This document shows, one piece after another, positions 37,318 through 46,409 of a stretch of 64,000 nucleotides of DNA. Made by a program: the position numbers and the translations under genes. Under the pieces are notes generated by a model. That model was not told the origin of the DNA, made no database searches, and saw nothing but the letters and a program-made list of their open reading frames with translations. Source of the stretch: Phycisphaerae bacterium (GTDB lineage: Bacteria > Planctomycetota > Phycisphaerae > Sedimentisphaerales > Anaerobacaceae); contig JAIPFM010000096.1 in the NCBI GenBank assembly GCA_021736645.1, positions 1 to 64,000 of the forward strand. Reading direction: 5' to 3'. The stretch's first letter is position 1, and every line of letters begins with the position of its first letter.

Positions 37318-38955
37318 ATGAAGAAGTATCTGTTAGTTTTTAATGTGGCGATTATCATGTACAGCACGTTCGCGTGGGCTCAGGATGTCACGATCTACAG
37401 AGGCAACGTCGGTGGCTACACGTCTGTGGGCAAGGAGAGAGTGGACGAGACGTACAATGCAGGGTATTCGATGTATGCGGCAGCGTGGCCCCTCCTGCCT
37501 GCGTATCCAGGACACGAGTTTCAATCCGGCCTGTTCGGAACGTGGATGCATGCTCAGAACGACAAGCCTGTGCCTGAGGGCGTCAAGCTGTATTCGGATA
37601 TTGAGGGCGGGCTTGGCTGGTGGCGTGACACGGAGTATCCCACAGAAACACCCAAATTTATCATGGGCGGCGTGGAGCTGAACTTTCGCGGGTGGGCCAA
37701 TGGACCCGGCGCGGGCCAGGGACGGGATTGGAACAACCCCAAAGGCAAATACGGCATCGCACAACTCAGCCCCTGGGTGCTGTGGCCTCCGGACGGTCTG
37801 AATCTGAAGCAGGGTACGTGCGGCGAACTGTTCGGTTCCGGGTATCTGCCGCTGCCGCTGATTGAGGCGAAGGCCACCACTGCGGGTAAGGACATCCCCA
37901 CCGGGAATCAGTGCTGGACCCTGTTCCTGAACACCGGAAACTTCAAGGGGCCGGTCGCCTTTTTTACCCCCTATTTCTGGTCCCGTGCGTCCCTTGACGA
38001 CCCTCGCCTGAGCGGCATGTTTTTTGACAGCCGCCCCTCGCAGGCCAATAAACCTTTCTCCATGGAAACGCAGTATATCCACTGCGCCCAGGCCACGGAT
38101 TCCAAGGGTCAGACCTACGCACGTATGATCCCGCCCCAGTACCCTGTCGGGCCTGACGGTGATTCGGTGATCATGCACCGCCTTTCAGTGTACAGCAGGA
38201 AGGCACTCTGGGACGGCGTGAAGGCCTGGTTTGAAGGCGGCGATCCAGTGGAGGGTCCCATCGACCCTGAAGGGACATGCGTACAAACCTTCAATGGGCA
38301 GGGCGGCGCAAACTGGAAGATCTATATGAATCATGTGCCCCAGGAGAAGAGGGCTCCCTTGGCCATGGATGCCTTCATGAGTGCCCGAGTCTCCGACCCA
38401 TTGACCTTCAAGTTTCAGTGGGACGACAAATGGGTCACGAAGACAGACACCGAGACCGGCTCCCTGGTGACATTGCCGCAATACTATCACCTGCAGAAGG
38501 ATGATAAAAACGAAAACGGCAAGTGGGTACCGGTTTCGGCCGAAGAGGTCCCTGCGGAAACCGGCCTGAGAAAGGTCAGCTTCAGTCGACCCAAGGAAAG
38601 ACCGCCCAAGGCCTACGTGACACCGAACGATCCAGAGAGCTGCTGGAAAACCCCCGGCCCGGTCGCCGGCCCCTTTGAAGCGCGTCCCGGCGATGGGAGC
38701 GTGGTGACATACTACTGGTATCGATTCGCGGACCAGCCGGCCTTGCTCAACGCAGATTTAACCGACCAGGCGCGTGAAACCCTTCAGAAACGCGTGGAGA
38801 AACTCCACCGACACTGGACCAAGGACCGCGAGTACCTGGCGCCGCCCACCGTCGGAAAGCTGGCCCATATTGACCCGGCCCTGATCGTGACACCGCCAAC
38901 AGGCCTGGAGGTGGGGTATGTGCCCATCGTCACGCGGCAGGCCATAAAAAAATAA
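37318..38955 (+). CDS. Secreted protein of unknown function
   Basis: The ATG at 37318 has AAAGGA 7 bases upstream and a signal peptide (about 1-22), and is preferred over a GTG at 37300; 545 residues. I do not recognise the family. It is rich in Trp, Tyr and Pro, with repeated aromatic motifs (WVLWPPDG, FTPYFWSRAS, YYWYRFAD), which suggests an extracellular beta-rich or carbohydrate-binding fold. No catalytic motif, cysteine pattern or transmembrane helix stands out. It lies between the FAD oxidoreductase and the LamG-SASA protein, all co-directional with short gaps, so an extracellular role alongside them is likely. Confidence 0.7.
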   Translation: MKKYLLVFNVAIIMYSTFAWAQDVTIYRGNVGGYTSVGKERVDETYNAGYSMYAAAWPLLPAYPGHEFQSGLFGTWMHAQNDKPVPEGVKLYSDIEGGLGWWRDTEYPTETPKFIMGGVELNFRGWANGPGAGQGRDWNNPKGKYGIAQLSPWVLWPPDGLNLKQGTCGELFGSGYLPLPLIEAKATTAGKDIPTGNQCWTLFLNTGNFKGPVAFFTPYFWSRASLDDPRLSGMFFDSRPSQANKPFSMETQYIHCAQATDSKGQTYARMIPPQYPVGPDGDSVIMHRLSVYSRKALWDGVKAWFEGGDPVEGPIDPEGTCVQTFNGQGGANWKIYMNHVPQEKRAPLAMDAFMSARVSDPLTFKFQWDDKWVTKTDTETGSLVTLPQYYHLQKDDKNENGKWVPVSAEEVPAETGLRKVSFSRPKERPPKAYVTPNDPESCWKTPGPVAGPFEARPGDGSVVTYYWYRFADQPALLNADLTDQARETLQKRVEKLHRHWTKDREYLAPPTVGKLAHIDPALIVTPPTGLEVGYVPIVTRQAIKK

Positions 38956-38985
38956 ACAACGTACCATAGAAAGGGGCTGACGGTC

Positions 38986-41900
38986 ATGTCACCACGATAT
39001 TTTCACAGGCTTACAGGGCTGCTTTGCGCAGCGGTCTCGATCCTTTGTGCGGGAAGCACGGCTTCGGCCCAATATACTGACTGGCAGCATCAGGGTTCCA
39101 TGACAATCCTGACCACGCCCGAGGGGGCGGACCTGCCTGCGTCGGCCATGGAAGAGAACTTTCCCCTGCTGGTCCGGCTGCACAAGGATTTCTTTGACTT
39201 CACCCAGGCCAGGCCAGACGGCCGGGACATTCGTTTTTCAACGCCTGCAGGCGAGGCACTGCCCTATCAGATCGAGCAGTGGGACGCGCGCAAGGGCACG
39301 GCGATCCTCTGGGTGAGAATCCCATTGATCAGGGGAAACGAGCGTCAGACACTGACCATGCACTGGGGCAATCCTGATTCGCAGAGACCCTCCGACGGCA
39401 AATCGGTCTTCAACCGATCCAACGGCCACCTGGCAGTCTGGCACATGAACGGTCCGGTGACTGATGACGAGATGGGCACGATCCGTTCCAGGGACACGGG
39501 CACCACTGCCGCGCCAGGCATGATCGGCGAGGCCAGATATTTCCCAGGGGAAAAGGGCGTGTTCTGCGGCGAGGACATTACGACATTCCCCACGGGCAGT
39601 GCACCGCACTCCACCTCCGTGTGGTTTCGGGGGGACAGGCAGAACTGCAGAGTCCTGTCCTGGGGCAAGGAGGTCAGACAGGGCAAGGTGCAGATGTGGT
39701 ACAACAGTCCGTCCATGATCCGAATGGATTGCTACTTCTCCGACGCCGATGTCCGGAGCCGTCCTTCAATTCCTCTGAACCAGTGGACCCACGTGGTCCA
39801 CACCTACCAGACAGGCGAGTCGCGACTCTATATCAACGGCGTCCTCGATACAGAGGCCAGGACCGGGGCCGCGACACTGAACATAGAGCGTCCGGCCAGG
39901 ATGTGGATCGGCGGCTGGTACAACAACTATGATTTCGTCGGCGATATCGACGAGGTTCGCATCTCGGGCGTGACACGCTCACCGGACTGGATCAAGCTCG
40001 AGTACGAAAACCAGAAGACCCTGCACACGCTCGTCGGACCCCTGGTGAATCCGGGCAAGGTCCTGTCAATCTCCCCTGCCGCACTGACGGTCTCGGAAGG
40101 CGAGTCCGCAACCCTCGTGGCCCAGATTGGCGGCGTTCAAAAACTCTATTGGATTCTCAAGCGCGGCGCAGCCGAGACTGTGGTCGCCGTGGATCAGCGA
40201 TCCTACACATTCGATGCCGGCAGGGTCAGCGGCGATACCTCGGGCATCCTGCAACTCAAGGCGGTGACTCCCGACGGTATTCGCACCCGGGACGTCACAC
40301 TCAAGATCACCGAAGCGATTCCGGATCCGGTGGTCACCCTCGAGGCGCCTGAGCAGTGGGACGGGCGCAAGACCATCGAGGTTGTCCCGCAAATCACCAA
40401 TGTTCAGGCCATGCAGGATGCCGGCGCAGGGGAGCTGACGTACGACTGGGACGTCTCGGGCATGGCCGTCATTCAGGAGACCGCACCTGGCAAACTGATC
40501 CTCACACGCGCACAGAACAGCGGCCAGATAACCGTGACACTCTCAGTGTCAAACGGCGGTGAGCCGGTCACGACCGCCACCGATGTCGCCGTTCAGGAAC
40601 CGGACACAGACGCGTGGATCCCCCGGGTGCCCGGCAACTTTGAAATGCCGGTGGAGGGCCAGTTCTATGCACGCGACGACAGCGGCGAAGGCACCCTGGT
40701 CTGCAGGGGCACCTTACAGGAGAAGGCTGAGAAGGTCTTCCTGCGGGTCTTTATGGACGGGACAAAGTATGCGGAGGAAGATGGCACGCCAGGCAAGGAC
40801 GGGGCCTACGCCTTCGCCGTCAAGCTCGCGCCGGCCCTGGTTAAATACCGAATCGAATTCGGGATACGAACCGGGGATGTGGAGACAGTGCTGCATCGGG
40901 CGGGTGATATTGTTTGTGGTGACGCCTACATGATCGAAGGCCAATCCAATGCCCTGGCAACCGACACGGGCGAGCCATCTCCGCGTGTGAAGAACGAATG
41001 GGTGCGCAGCTACGGACGGGCGCAGTTTTACAGGGCTGGCGAACGGGAGAACCTCTGGTGCAAGCCGGTATGGAAAGCCGAGAAGGACCACCTGGCGGAA
41101 TTGGGATGGTGGGGCATGGAACTGGCCAATCGACTGGTGGCCAGCCAGCAGGTTCCCATCTTCATCATCAATGGCGCACGCGGAGGCACCAGGATCGACC
41201 AGCACCAGCGCAACGACGAGAATCCGACGGATCTCGATACGATTTACGGGCAACTGCTCTGGAGGGTGCAGCAGGCTCGCTTGACCCACGGGATCCGGGC
41301 CGTCATCTGGCATCAGGGGGAAAATGATCAGGGCGCAGCAGGACCCGACGGCGACTACGGTTGGAAGACATACCAGCGCTACTTCGTTGAAATGTCTGCG
41401 GACTGGAAACGGGATTTTCCCAATGTCACCCGATACTACGTGTTCCAGATCTGGCCGAACGCCTGCTCCATGGGCGCCGGGCACGGGGACATGCTGCGGG
41501 AAAAGCAGCGTTCCCTGGCGCATTTGTATTCCAATATGGTGATTCTCTCCACGCTGGGCATCCGGCCCGGCGGATCCTGTCACTACCCCCTTGAAGGGTG
41601 GAGTGTCTTCGCACAGCGCATCCATCTTTTGCTGGAGCGAGATTTTTACGGCCGGGAAGTCGACGGGCCGATCACCGCGCCGAATCTTGTCCGGGCGTAT
41701 TATGGGGACGCAGACAGGCGATCGATCGCCCTGGTATTCGATCAGGGCGTGGTGTGGCATGATGCGCTGGCCAGCCAATTCTATTTGGACGACACTGAAG
41801 GGGGCGTGGTTGGCGGAAAGGCGACAGGCAACGTCCTGACCCTGACGTTAAAAGGGCCCCGCGATTTCGAACGCATCACCTATCTGAAGGAGATGGCCTG

Positions 41901-41991
41901 GAACCAAAACAATCTCCTCCTTGGCCAAAACGACATGGCGGCCCTGACATTCTGCAATGTTTTGATCCAGCCCTCGCAGCGAATCCCTTGA
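38986..41991 (+). CDS. Secreted LamG / SASA-type esterase multi-domain protein
   Basis: A 1001-residue protein with AAAGGGG before the ATG and a signal peptide (about 1-28). In order: a DUF2341-like module (about 45-135, LLVRLHKDFFDF, LTMHWGNP), a LamG concanavalin-like module (about 150-345, ending GDIDEVRISG), Ig-like modules (about 355-640), and an SGNH/SASA (sialate O-acetylesterase-like) domain (about 645-900). The SASA domain shows GDAYMIEGQSN (Ser654), INGARGGT, IWHQGEND and a late CHYPLEG whose His is the likely base. A C-terminal beta domain closes the protein. It probably deacetylates a polysaccharide held by the LamG module. Compared with the small SASA proteins at 48287 and 50171 the catalytic domain is divergent. 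Confidence 0.8.
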   Translation: MSPRYFHRLTGLLCAAVSILCAGSTASAQYTDWQHQGSMTILTTPEGADLPASAMEENFPLLVRLHKDFFDFTQARPDGRDIRFSTPAGEALPYQIEQWDARKGTAILWVRIPLIRGNERQTLTMHWGNPDSQRPSDGKSVFNRSNGHLAVWHMNGPVTDDEMGTIRSRDTGTTAAPGMIGEARYFPGEKGVFCGEDITTFPTGSAPHSTSVWFRGDRQNCRVLSWGKEVRQGKVQMWYNSPSMIRMDCYFSDADVRSRPSIPLNQWTHVVHTYQTGESRLYINGVLDTEARTGAATLNIERPARMWIGGWYNNYDFVGDIDEVRISGVTRSPDWIKLEYENQKTLHTLVGPLVNPGKVLSISPAALTVSEGESATLVAQIGGVQKLYWILKRGAAETVVAVDQRSYTFDAGRVSGDTSGILQLKAVTPDGIRTRDVTLKITEAIPDPVVTLEAPEQWDGRKTIEVVPQITNVQAMQDAGAGELTYDWDVSGMAVIQETAPGKLILTRAQNSGQITVTLSVSNGGEPVTTATDVAVQEPDTDAWIPRVPGNFEMPVEGQFYARDDSGEGTLVCRGTLQEKAEKVFLRVFMDGTKYAEEDGTPGKDGAYAFAVKLAPALVKYRIEFGIRTGDVETVLHRAGDIVCGDAYMIEGQSNALATDTGEPSPRVKNEWVRSYGRAQFYRAGERENLWCKPVWKAEKDHLAELGWWGMELANRLVASQQVPIFIINGARGGTRIDQHQRNDENPTDLDTIYGQLLWRVQQARLTHGIRAVIWHQGENDQGAAGPDGDYGWKTYQRYFVEMSADWKRDFPNVTRYYVFQIWPNACSMGAGHGDMLREKQRSLAHLYSNMVILSTLGIRPGGSCHYPLEGWSVFAQRIHLLLERDFYGREVDGPITAPNLVRAYYGDADRRSIALVFDQGVVWHDALASQFYLDDTEGGVVGGKATGNVLTLTLKGPRDFERITYLKEMAWNQNNLLLGQNDMAALTFCNVLIQPSQRIP

Positions 41992-42058
41992 CGGATGCGG
42001 CCACGACAGCCAAGTGAACCAGGAAGGTACCCTGTCCTCAAATTGGAGGTAACACAGC

Positions 42059-43468
42059 ATGAGACATGTAGAACCAGAAACCATCCAAAGAAGAGATTTC
42101 CTCAAGCTGGCTGCTGCAGGCACAGGCGCTCTGATCGCAGGCTCCGGGGGCTGTCTGAAATATCCGATGAGACCTGCAAGCCGAGGACCGCTCGATGGCA
42201 AACGAATCCTGACATTCAGTTCCGTGATCCGCGTAAATCAAATAGAGGTGACTCGCACGCGCAACGCCGGCTTTGACGAGTATGACCGCCACACCCCGGA
42301 AAACATCAAGGCGCTGCGTCAGGCCCTGGCCGACGGCTGGCCCGACGCACGCATGACATGGGCCATGAGCTGGCAGGCCCTTCACGATCAGCGTGATCAT
42401 TATCGAGAGGCGCGTCGTCTGGTGCGTCAGTTCCATGACCAGTACAGCGATGATGTCACCTTTATCCCTGGGGCCTATTTTTCCAACATGTACAACACGC
42501 GCGAACAGGTCAACCGGGACATTCATGAAGGCCTGGAACGGGTCGGCCAGATCATGGGGGGAGGATTCCGCTCGAAGAGTCTGATCGCAGGGTTTCTCTC
42601 TTCAGCCAATCAGCAATACCTGGCGGAGCAGGAAGACATTCATGTGTGTCAGGGGAATATCTGGAGTCAGTTCGCCATTGACAACGGGGACGGGGATGGA
42701 TCCATCTGCTATCCCTACTACCCCTCCAGAGAACATTTCTGCAAACCGGCCCAGAACCGGACGGATTTTGTGGATTGTGTCAACCTGGACGGCTGGACCA
42801 TTGATTTTCTCTGCGGCATGCGCGAAGGCCTCAAGGGCGGCAACGGCAAGGACGCCTATAACAGTCGCATGGGTGTCGGCCCCATAGAGACCATCGGCTG
42901 GCATGGACCGGAAAAAGGACTCGAGCAAATGACCGAGTGTACGGCCATGCATTTTGACCGGGGCTTTGACCTGAATCGCTGGGCCTGGGTCACCAACATC
43001 TGGGAAATCTCACTGGTCCCCCAGGTGGGGCATCTCGATGTGCTGACCCGGTGGGTGGAGAATATTCGCACGCGATGGCCCGAGGCTGAATGCCCTGTAC
43101 TGGGTGACTTTGGGACAATGTGGCGCAGGCACTATAGAAACAATGACAACTTGAACTATCGTTTTGTGGAACGAGGTACAGGCATTGGCGGCAGTCATGC
43201 CAACCTGGAGATTCGCTGGTTCATGAACAAGCAGTTCCGCCTGGCCCTGCTGCGCGACTGGCAGAGGAATACGCAGGAGAAGGTCATTGATTTTACGCGC
43301 TATGACATCGCGGCCGAGGAACCCCAGGACCTGAATCGCAACTGGTCACTCTTGGGACAGATCAACCAGAAGCAGACGCGTGCACAAGACACACCGGTCC
43401 TGTTGTCAGAACTGCCCGCCGAGGACCAGCGTATCATCTATACAAGATACAAAGAACTGAGGACTTAG
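42059..43468 (+). CDS. Tat-exported DUF3863-like protein
   Basis: A 469-residue protein with GGAGG before the ATG. The N-terminus shows a twin-arginine signal (QRRDFLKLAAAGTGALIAG) followed by SGGC, which may be a lipobox. The remainder resembles DUF3863/DUF3864 proteins, which are found in glycan-degrading Bacteroidetes and Planctomycetes: a predicted alpha/beta barrel with GGFRSKSLIAGF, FLSSANQQYLAEQ and GVGPIETIGWHGP. Assignment to this family is from memory and moderately sure. Tat export suggests folding in the cytoplasm, perhaps around a cofactor. The enzymatic function is not known. Confidence 0.65.
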   Translation: MRHVEPETIQRRDFLKLAAAGTGALIAGSGGCLKYPMRPASRGPLDGKRILTFSSVIRVNQIEVTRTRNAGFDEYDRHTPENIKALRQALADGWPDARMTWAMSWQALHDQRDHYREARRLVRQFHDQYSDDVTFIPGAYFSNMYNTREQVNRDIHEGLERVGQIMGGGFRSKSLIAGFLSSANQQYLAEQEDIHVCQGNIWSQFAIDNGDGDGSICYPYYPSREHFCKPAQNRTDFVDCVNLDGWTIDFLCGMREGLKGGNGKDAYNSRMGVGPIETIGWHGPEKGLEQMTECTAMHFDRGFDLNRWAWVTNIWEISLVPQVGHLDVLTRWVENIRTRWPEAECPVLGDFGTMWRRHYRNNDNLNYRFVERGTGIGGSHANLEIRWFMNKQFRLALLRDWQRNTQEKVIDFTRYDIAAEEPQDLNRNWSLLGQINQKQTRAQDTPVLLSELPAEDQRIIYTRYKELRT

Positions 43469-43493
43469 ACTATCGTGGACAGGAGAACTCACT

Positions 43494-44777
43494 ATGAAAC
43501 CCATCGTTGTTTTGATTTTTGTCATGCTGCTTGCGCCCCTGGCTTCGATACAGGCCATTGAGTTCGCCGATCATTTTGAAGATGCGACCCTGCGCATTGA
43601 TTATTTCCACACGGCCCATGCCACCTGCGATGAGATCGCCCTTGATGAGATGACCCTCAGCGACACCTGGGCGGGCAATCCGGAGAACTCGCTGGCACCC
43701 ACGGAGAACGGGCGATACGCGATCAAGGTGGTTGACATTGCCTCCAACAAACTCCTCTACAGTCGGCACTACCTGGACATCGTGTTTGAATACAAGGGCG
43801 AAACGCCGGCCAAAGAGGGACAAAAACGAACCTACCATCAAAGCGCATTGATTCCCTGTCCCAGGCAGCCGGTGCGGTTCACCATCGAATGCCGTGACAC
43901 GAACCACACGCTGCATCCAGTGTTCAGCCGGATCATCGATCCCAATGACCGAGCCATCAAGAGGGAAGCGGCGTCGCGCGCAGACAGGGTCTTTGCCATG
44001 GTCAAGAATGGACATCCCCATGACTGCGTGGACCTGGTCTTTGTGGCTGAAGGCTATCGAACAGAGGAGTTCGGCAAGTTCAAGACAGATTCGCAACGGT
44101 TTGTCGATTACCTGTTCACGCTTGAGCCCTTTGCCTCGATGAAAGATCGGTTCAATATTCACGGCGTGTTTCGCGCGTCTGCGCAGAGCGGCGTGGACTA
44201 TCCGGCCGAACGCCGGTACAGGAACACCGTGGTCGATGCCTCGTACGACACATTCGGGTCCGGCGCCTACGTGACGGTGTTCGACAACAAGACCCTGCGG
44301 GACATTGCCGGCAAGATCCCTTACGACCATGTCATCGTGCTGGCCAACACGGACAAGTACGGGGGCAGCGGTTTCTACAACAGCTACACGCTGTTTACCT
44401 CGGACAACGAACGCAGTGAGGAGATCTTCACGCATGAATTCGGCCACGGCTTTGCCGGCCTGGCAGATGAGTACATCGCCGAATCCTACTTCGACGTTTA
44501 CTACACGCGCGGCGTGGAGCCCCTGGAGCCCAATATCACAGCGTATCTCAATTCAAAGTACGTCAAGTGGGCCCACCTGCTGACACCGAATGTGCCCCTG
44601 CCCACGCCGGCCGTGGAAGAAAACGACGGGTTGGTCGGCCTGTTCGAGGGTGCCGGTTACACCAAGACCGGTATGTACCGGTCCTGCCTGCACTGCGTCA
44701 TGGGCGCAGGCGGACTGCCCTTCTGCGCAGCCTGCCAGGACGCGATAGAAAACGTGATCGAGTTCTACAGCCGGTAA
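43494..44777 (+). CDS. Secreted M64-family metallopeptidase (IgA-peptidase-like)
   Basis: A 427-residue protein with AGGAG before the ATG and a signal peptide (about 1-21). The M64 N-terminal domain spans about 22-135 (FEDATLRIDYFHTA). The catalytic domain includes LVFVAEGYRTEEFGKF (about 181-196) and the zinc site HEFGHGFAGLADEY (314-327: His314, Glu315, His318 and Asp325). Cysteines in SCLHCVMG and FCAACQ near the C-terminus are typical of the family. All motifs are intact, in contrast to the decayed paralogue at 25260. M64 members cleave immunoglobulin A in host-associated bacteria, but environmental members are common and their substrates are unknown. Confidence 0.88.
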   Translation: MKPIVVLIFVMLLAPLASIQAIEFADHFEDATLRIDYFHTAHATCDEIALDEMTLSDTWAGNPENSLAPTENGRYAIKVVDIASNKLLYSRHYLDIVFEYKGETPAKEGQKRTYHQSALIPCPRQPVRFTIECRDTNHTLHPVFSRIIDPNDRAIKREAASRADRVFAMVKNGHPHDCVDLVFVAEGYRTEEFGKFKTDSQRFVDYLFTLEPFASMKDRFNIHGVFRASAQSGVDYPAERRYRNTVVDASYDTFGSGAYVTVFDNKTLRDIAGKIPYDHVIVLANTDKYGGSGFYNSYTLFTSDNERSEEIFTHEFGHGFAGLADEYIAESYFDVYYTRGVEPLEPNITAYLNSKYVKWAHLLTPNVPLPTPAVEENDGLVGLFEGAGYTKTGMYRSCLHCVMGAGGLPFCAACQDAIENVIEFYSR

Positions 44778-44829
44778 AACGGTGTCACAGTGAGGCAGTG
44801 TGACGGTAAGACAGGAAGAAGCCCAAACC

Positions 44830-44871
44830 TGGTGATTGGATACTGGAAATTGAGTGTTGGTTATTCGTTCT
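44830..44871. repeat. Heptamer tandem array (TGGNNAT)
   Basis: Six 7-bp units in phase: TGGTGAT, TGGATAC, TGGAAAT, TGAGTGT, TGGTTAT, TCGTTCT. Part of a 249-base intergenic stretch with no gene. Confidence 0.8.
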
Positions 44872-44885
44872 CCGGACAGATTTGA

Positions 44886-44920
44886 ATATCCAATATCCAA
44901 CACGGAATTTCCAATGATGA
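44886..44920. repeat. Heptamer tandem array (ATATCCA)
   Basis: Five 7-bp units: ATATCCA, ATATCCA, ACACGGA, ATTTCCA, ATGATGA. It is the approximate reverse complement of the array at 44830, so 44845-44860 and 44897-44912 can pair as 16-base arms with two mismatches. Confidence 0.8.
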
Positions 44921-44960
44921 AGTGATGTGGAAGAAAGAAGGATAAGAGTTCCCGGCGTTA

Positions 44961-44988
44961 TCTCAGACTCTGGACTCGGGACTCTGGA
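44961..44988. repeat. Heptamer tandem array (CTCTGGA)
   Basis: Four 7-bp units: TCTCAGA, CTCTGGA, CTCGGGA, CTCTGGA. It is the third array in the same intergenic region, just upstream of the EF-hand/SGNH-like gene. Confidence 0.8.
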
Positions 44989-45026
44989 CTGCAGCGCAGC
45001 GACTACGTAGATGAAAGGATACTGCC

Positions 45027-46241
45027 TTGAAGAAGCATCGATTCATGAAGATTGCCAGTCTGTGTCTCTTTTATATGGTGATGACGCCGTTGGCTTTGCC
45101 GCAGTCAGAGGCGCAGTTGAGCCGGTGGCTGCGGCGTTTTCCGGTGGCGGACACCAACGGGGATGGGAAGCTGACCATCGAGGAGGCCAGGGCGTTCATG
45201 GCGTCCCGCAGAGGGGGCACCGACCGACAGGGCCCGCCGACCGAGTTCCGTGTGGATCCCGGCTGGAGCGAGGCCCGATTCCCGGATCATGCGGTTTGTT
45301 ACATGACACCCGCAGAGATTCAGGCCCTCTATCGCAAGGTGTTTCCTGAGGATCTGCAACCGGTCTTTCAGGTCCCGCGTCCGGCAAAGGCCCTGCGAAT
45401 CGTGGGCACGGGCCACAGCTTCATGGCACCGGGGTACGGGACATTCCCCGTGATCTGTCAGGCCGCGGGATTCGAGCAGCCTCTCCGGACCCATACCGGC
45501 GGCGGCATGACTGGCAGCGCACGCTTCAAATGGGAACAGGAGAATGGCATATTCGAGTTTGCGGACAAGCCACAGCCCAAGCTGCTGGCGGCCATTGCCA
45601 CGGGCCAGTGGGATGCCATGATGTGGGGGCCCTACTACGGGGATCGCCCCGAATTCTACGTCTGCTGGATCGACTTCTGTCTGAAGTACAATCCCAACAT
45701 GGAGTTCTTTCTCAGTGATGCCTGGCCGCAGTTGGGTCAATTGGATCCTTCGCCCCAGAGCGAAGCCGAACTGAGTGTGGAGGCCTTCATTAAATTGGGA
45801 AGGGAAAAACATGCCTCCACCGAGAAACTGATCGCAGCCCTGGATCAGAAATACCCTGGCAAGGTGCACATCATGCCCACCTCTGCTGCGCTGGTCCTCG
45901 CCGTGCAGGCCTACTACGAGGGCAAGCTGCCAGGCATTGAGGGCATCAACCGTTCGTTGAGCCATAAGACCTACAGCATCTGGCAAGACCAACTAGGCCA
46001 CCTCGGCCCGGGCTTCGAGCGGCTGGAGGGGTATGTGTTCTATGCCACTGTCTACAAACGGTCGCCGGCCCTGATTGAGGGTGACATCCCCTTCAAACCC
46101 GTCGTGGACAAGCAGCTCGGTGTACTGAATCCTCCCAACCGTGCCGTGGACAGGCTTTTCCGCCGCATCGCCTGGCAAGCCGTGACGGGCAATCCACTGT
46201 CCGATGTCACCGATCGCAACGGAGACGGCATTGGAGATTGA
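45027..46241 (+). CDS. Secreted EF-hand protein with SGNH-like fold
   Basis: A 404-residue protein that appears to start at TTG (45027) with AAAGGA 8 bases upstream; an ATG at 45045 is the alternative. The signal peptide covers about 1-28. An EF-hand loop (DTNGDGKLTIEE, about 42-53) follows. From about 112 a catalytic-like domain begins with LRIVGTGHSFMAPGYG, where Ser after GTGH could be an SGNH-type nucleophile, and continues with GQWDAMMWGPYYGD. Near the C-terminus DRNGDGIGD is a second, half-length calcium-binding motif. The family is known in Planctomycetes as uncharacterised secreted proteins; an esterase role is inference. Confidence 0.68.
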   Translation: MKKHRFMKIASLCLFYMVMTPLALPQSEAQLSRWLRRFPVADTNGDGKLTIEEARAFMASRRGGTDRQGPPTEFRVDPGWSEARFPDHAVCYMTPAEIQALYRKVFPEDLQPVFQVPRPAKALRIVGTGHSFMAPGYGTFPVICQAAGFEQPLRTHTGGGMTGSARFKWEQENGIFEFADKPQPKLLAAIATGQWDAMMWGPYYGDRPEFYVCWIDFCLKYNPNMEFFLSDAWPQLGQLDPSPQSEAELSVEAFIKLGREKHASTEKLIAALDQKYPGKVHIMPTSAALVLAVQAYYEGKLPGIEGINRSLSHKTYSIWQDQLGHLGPGFERLEGYVFYATVYKRSPALIEGDIPFKPVVDKQLGVLNPPNRAVDRLFRRIAWQAVTGNPLSDVTDRNGDGIGD

Positions 46242-46359
46242 GGGCGCGGGAAGACGAGACGCATGACGGTGTGCCCGTGTTGCGGTGTGACTCTGATACG
46301 GTTAGACCGCTCCGCTGCGTGAAGCAGGAGAGACCGGCCGCGCAGCGTGTGCCGAATGG

Positions 46360-46394
46360 CTTGAAACTTGTTACGTCACACTTGAAACTGGACC
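46360..46394. repeat. Heptamer tandem array (CTTGAAA)
   Basis: Units CTTGAAA, CTTGTTA, CGTCACA, CTTGAAA, CTGGACC at exact 7-bp spacing, in the gap between the convergent EF-hand/SGNH-like and sulfatase genes. Confidence 0.65.
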
Positions 46395-46409
46395 GCAGCG
46401 AGGTCCTCG

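Noticed and set aside
44830-44988. CRISPR array
   Set aside because: Repeat units are 7 bp and contiguous with no unique spacers of 30-40 bp, and no cas gene is present.
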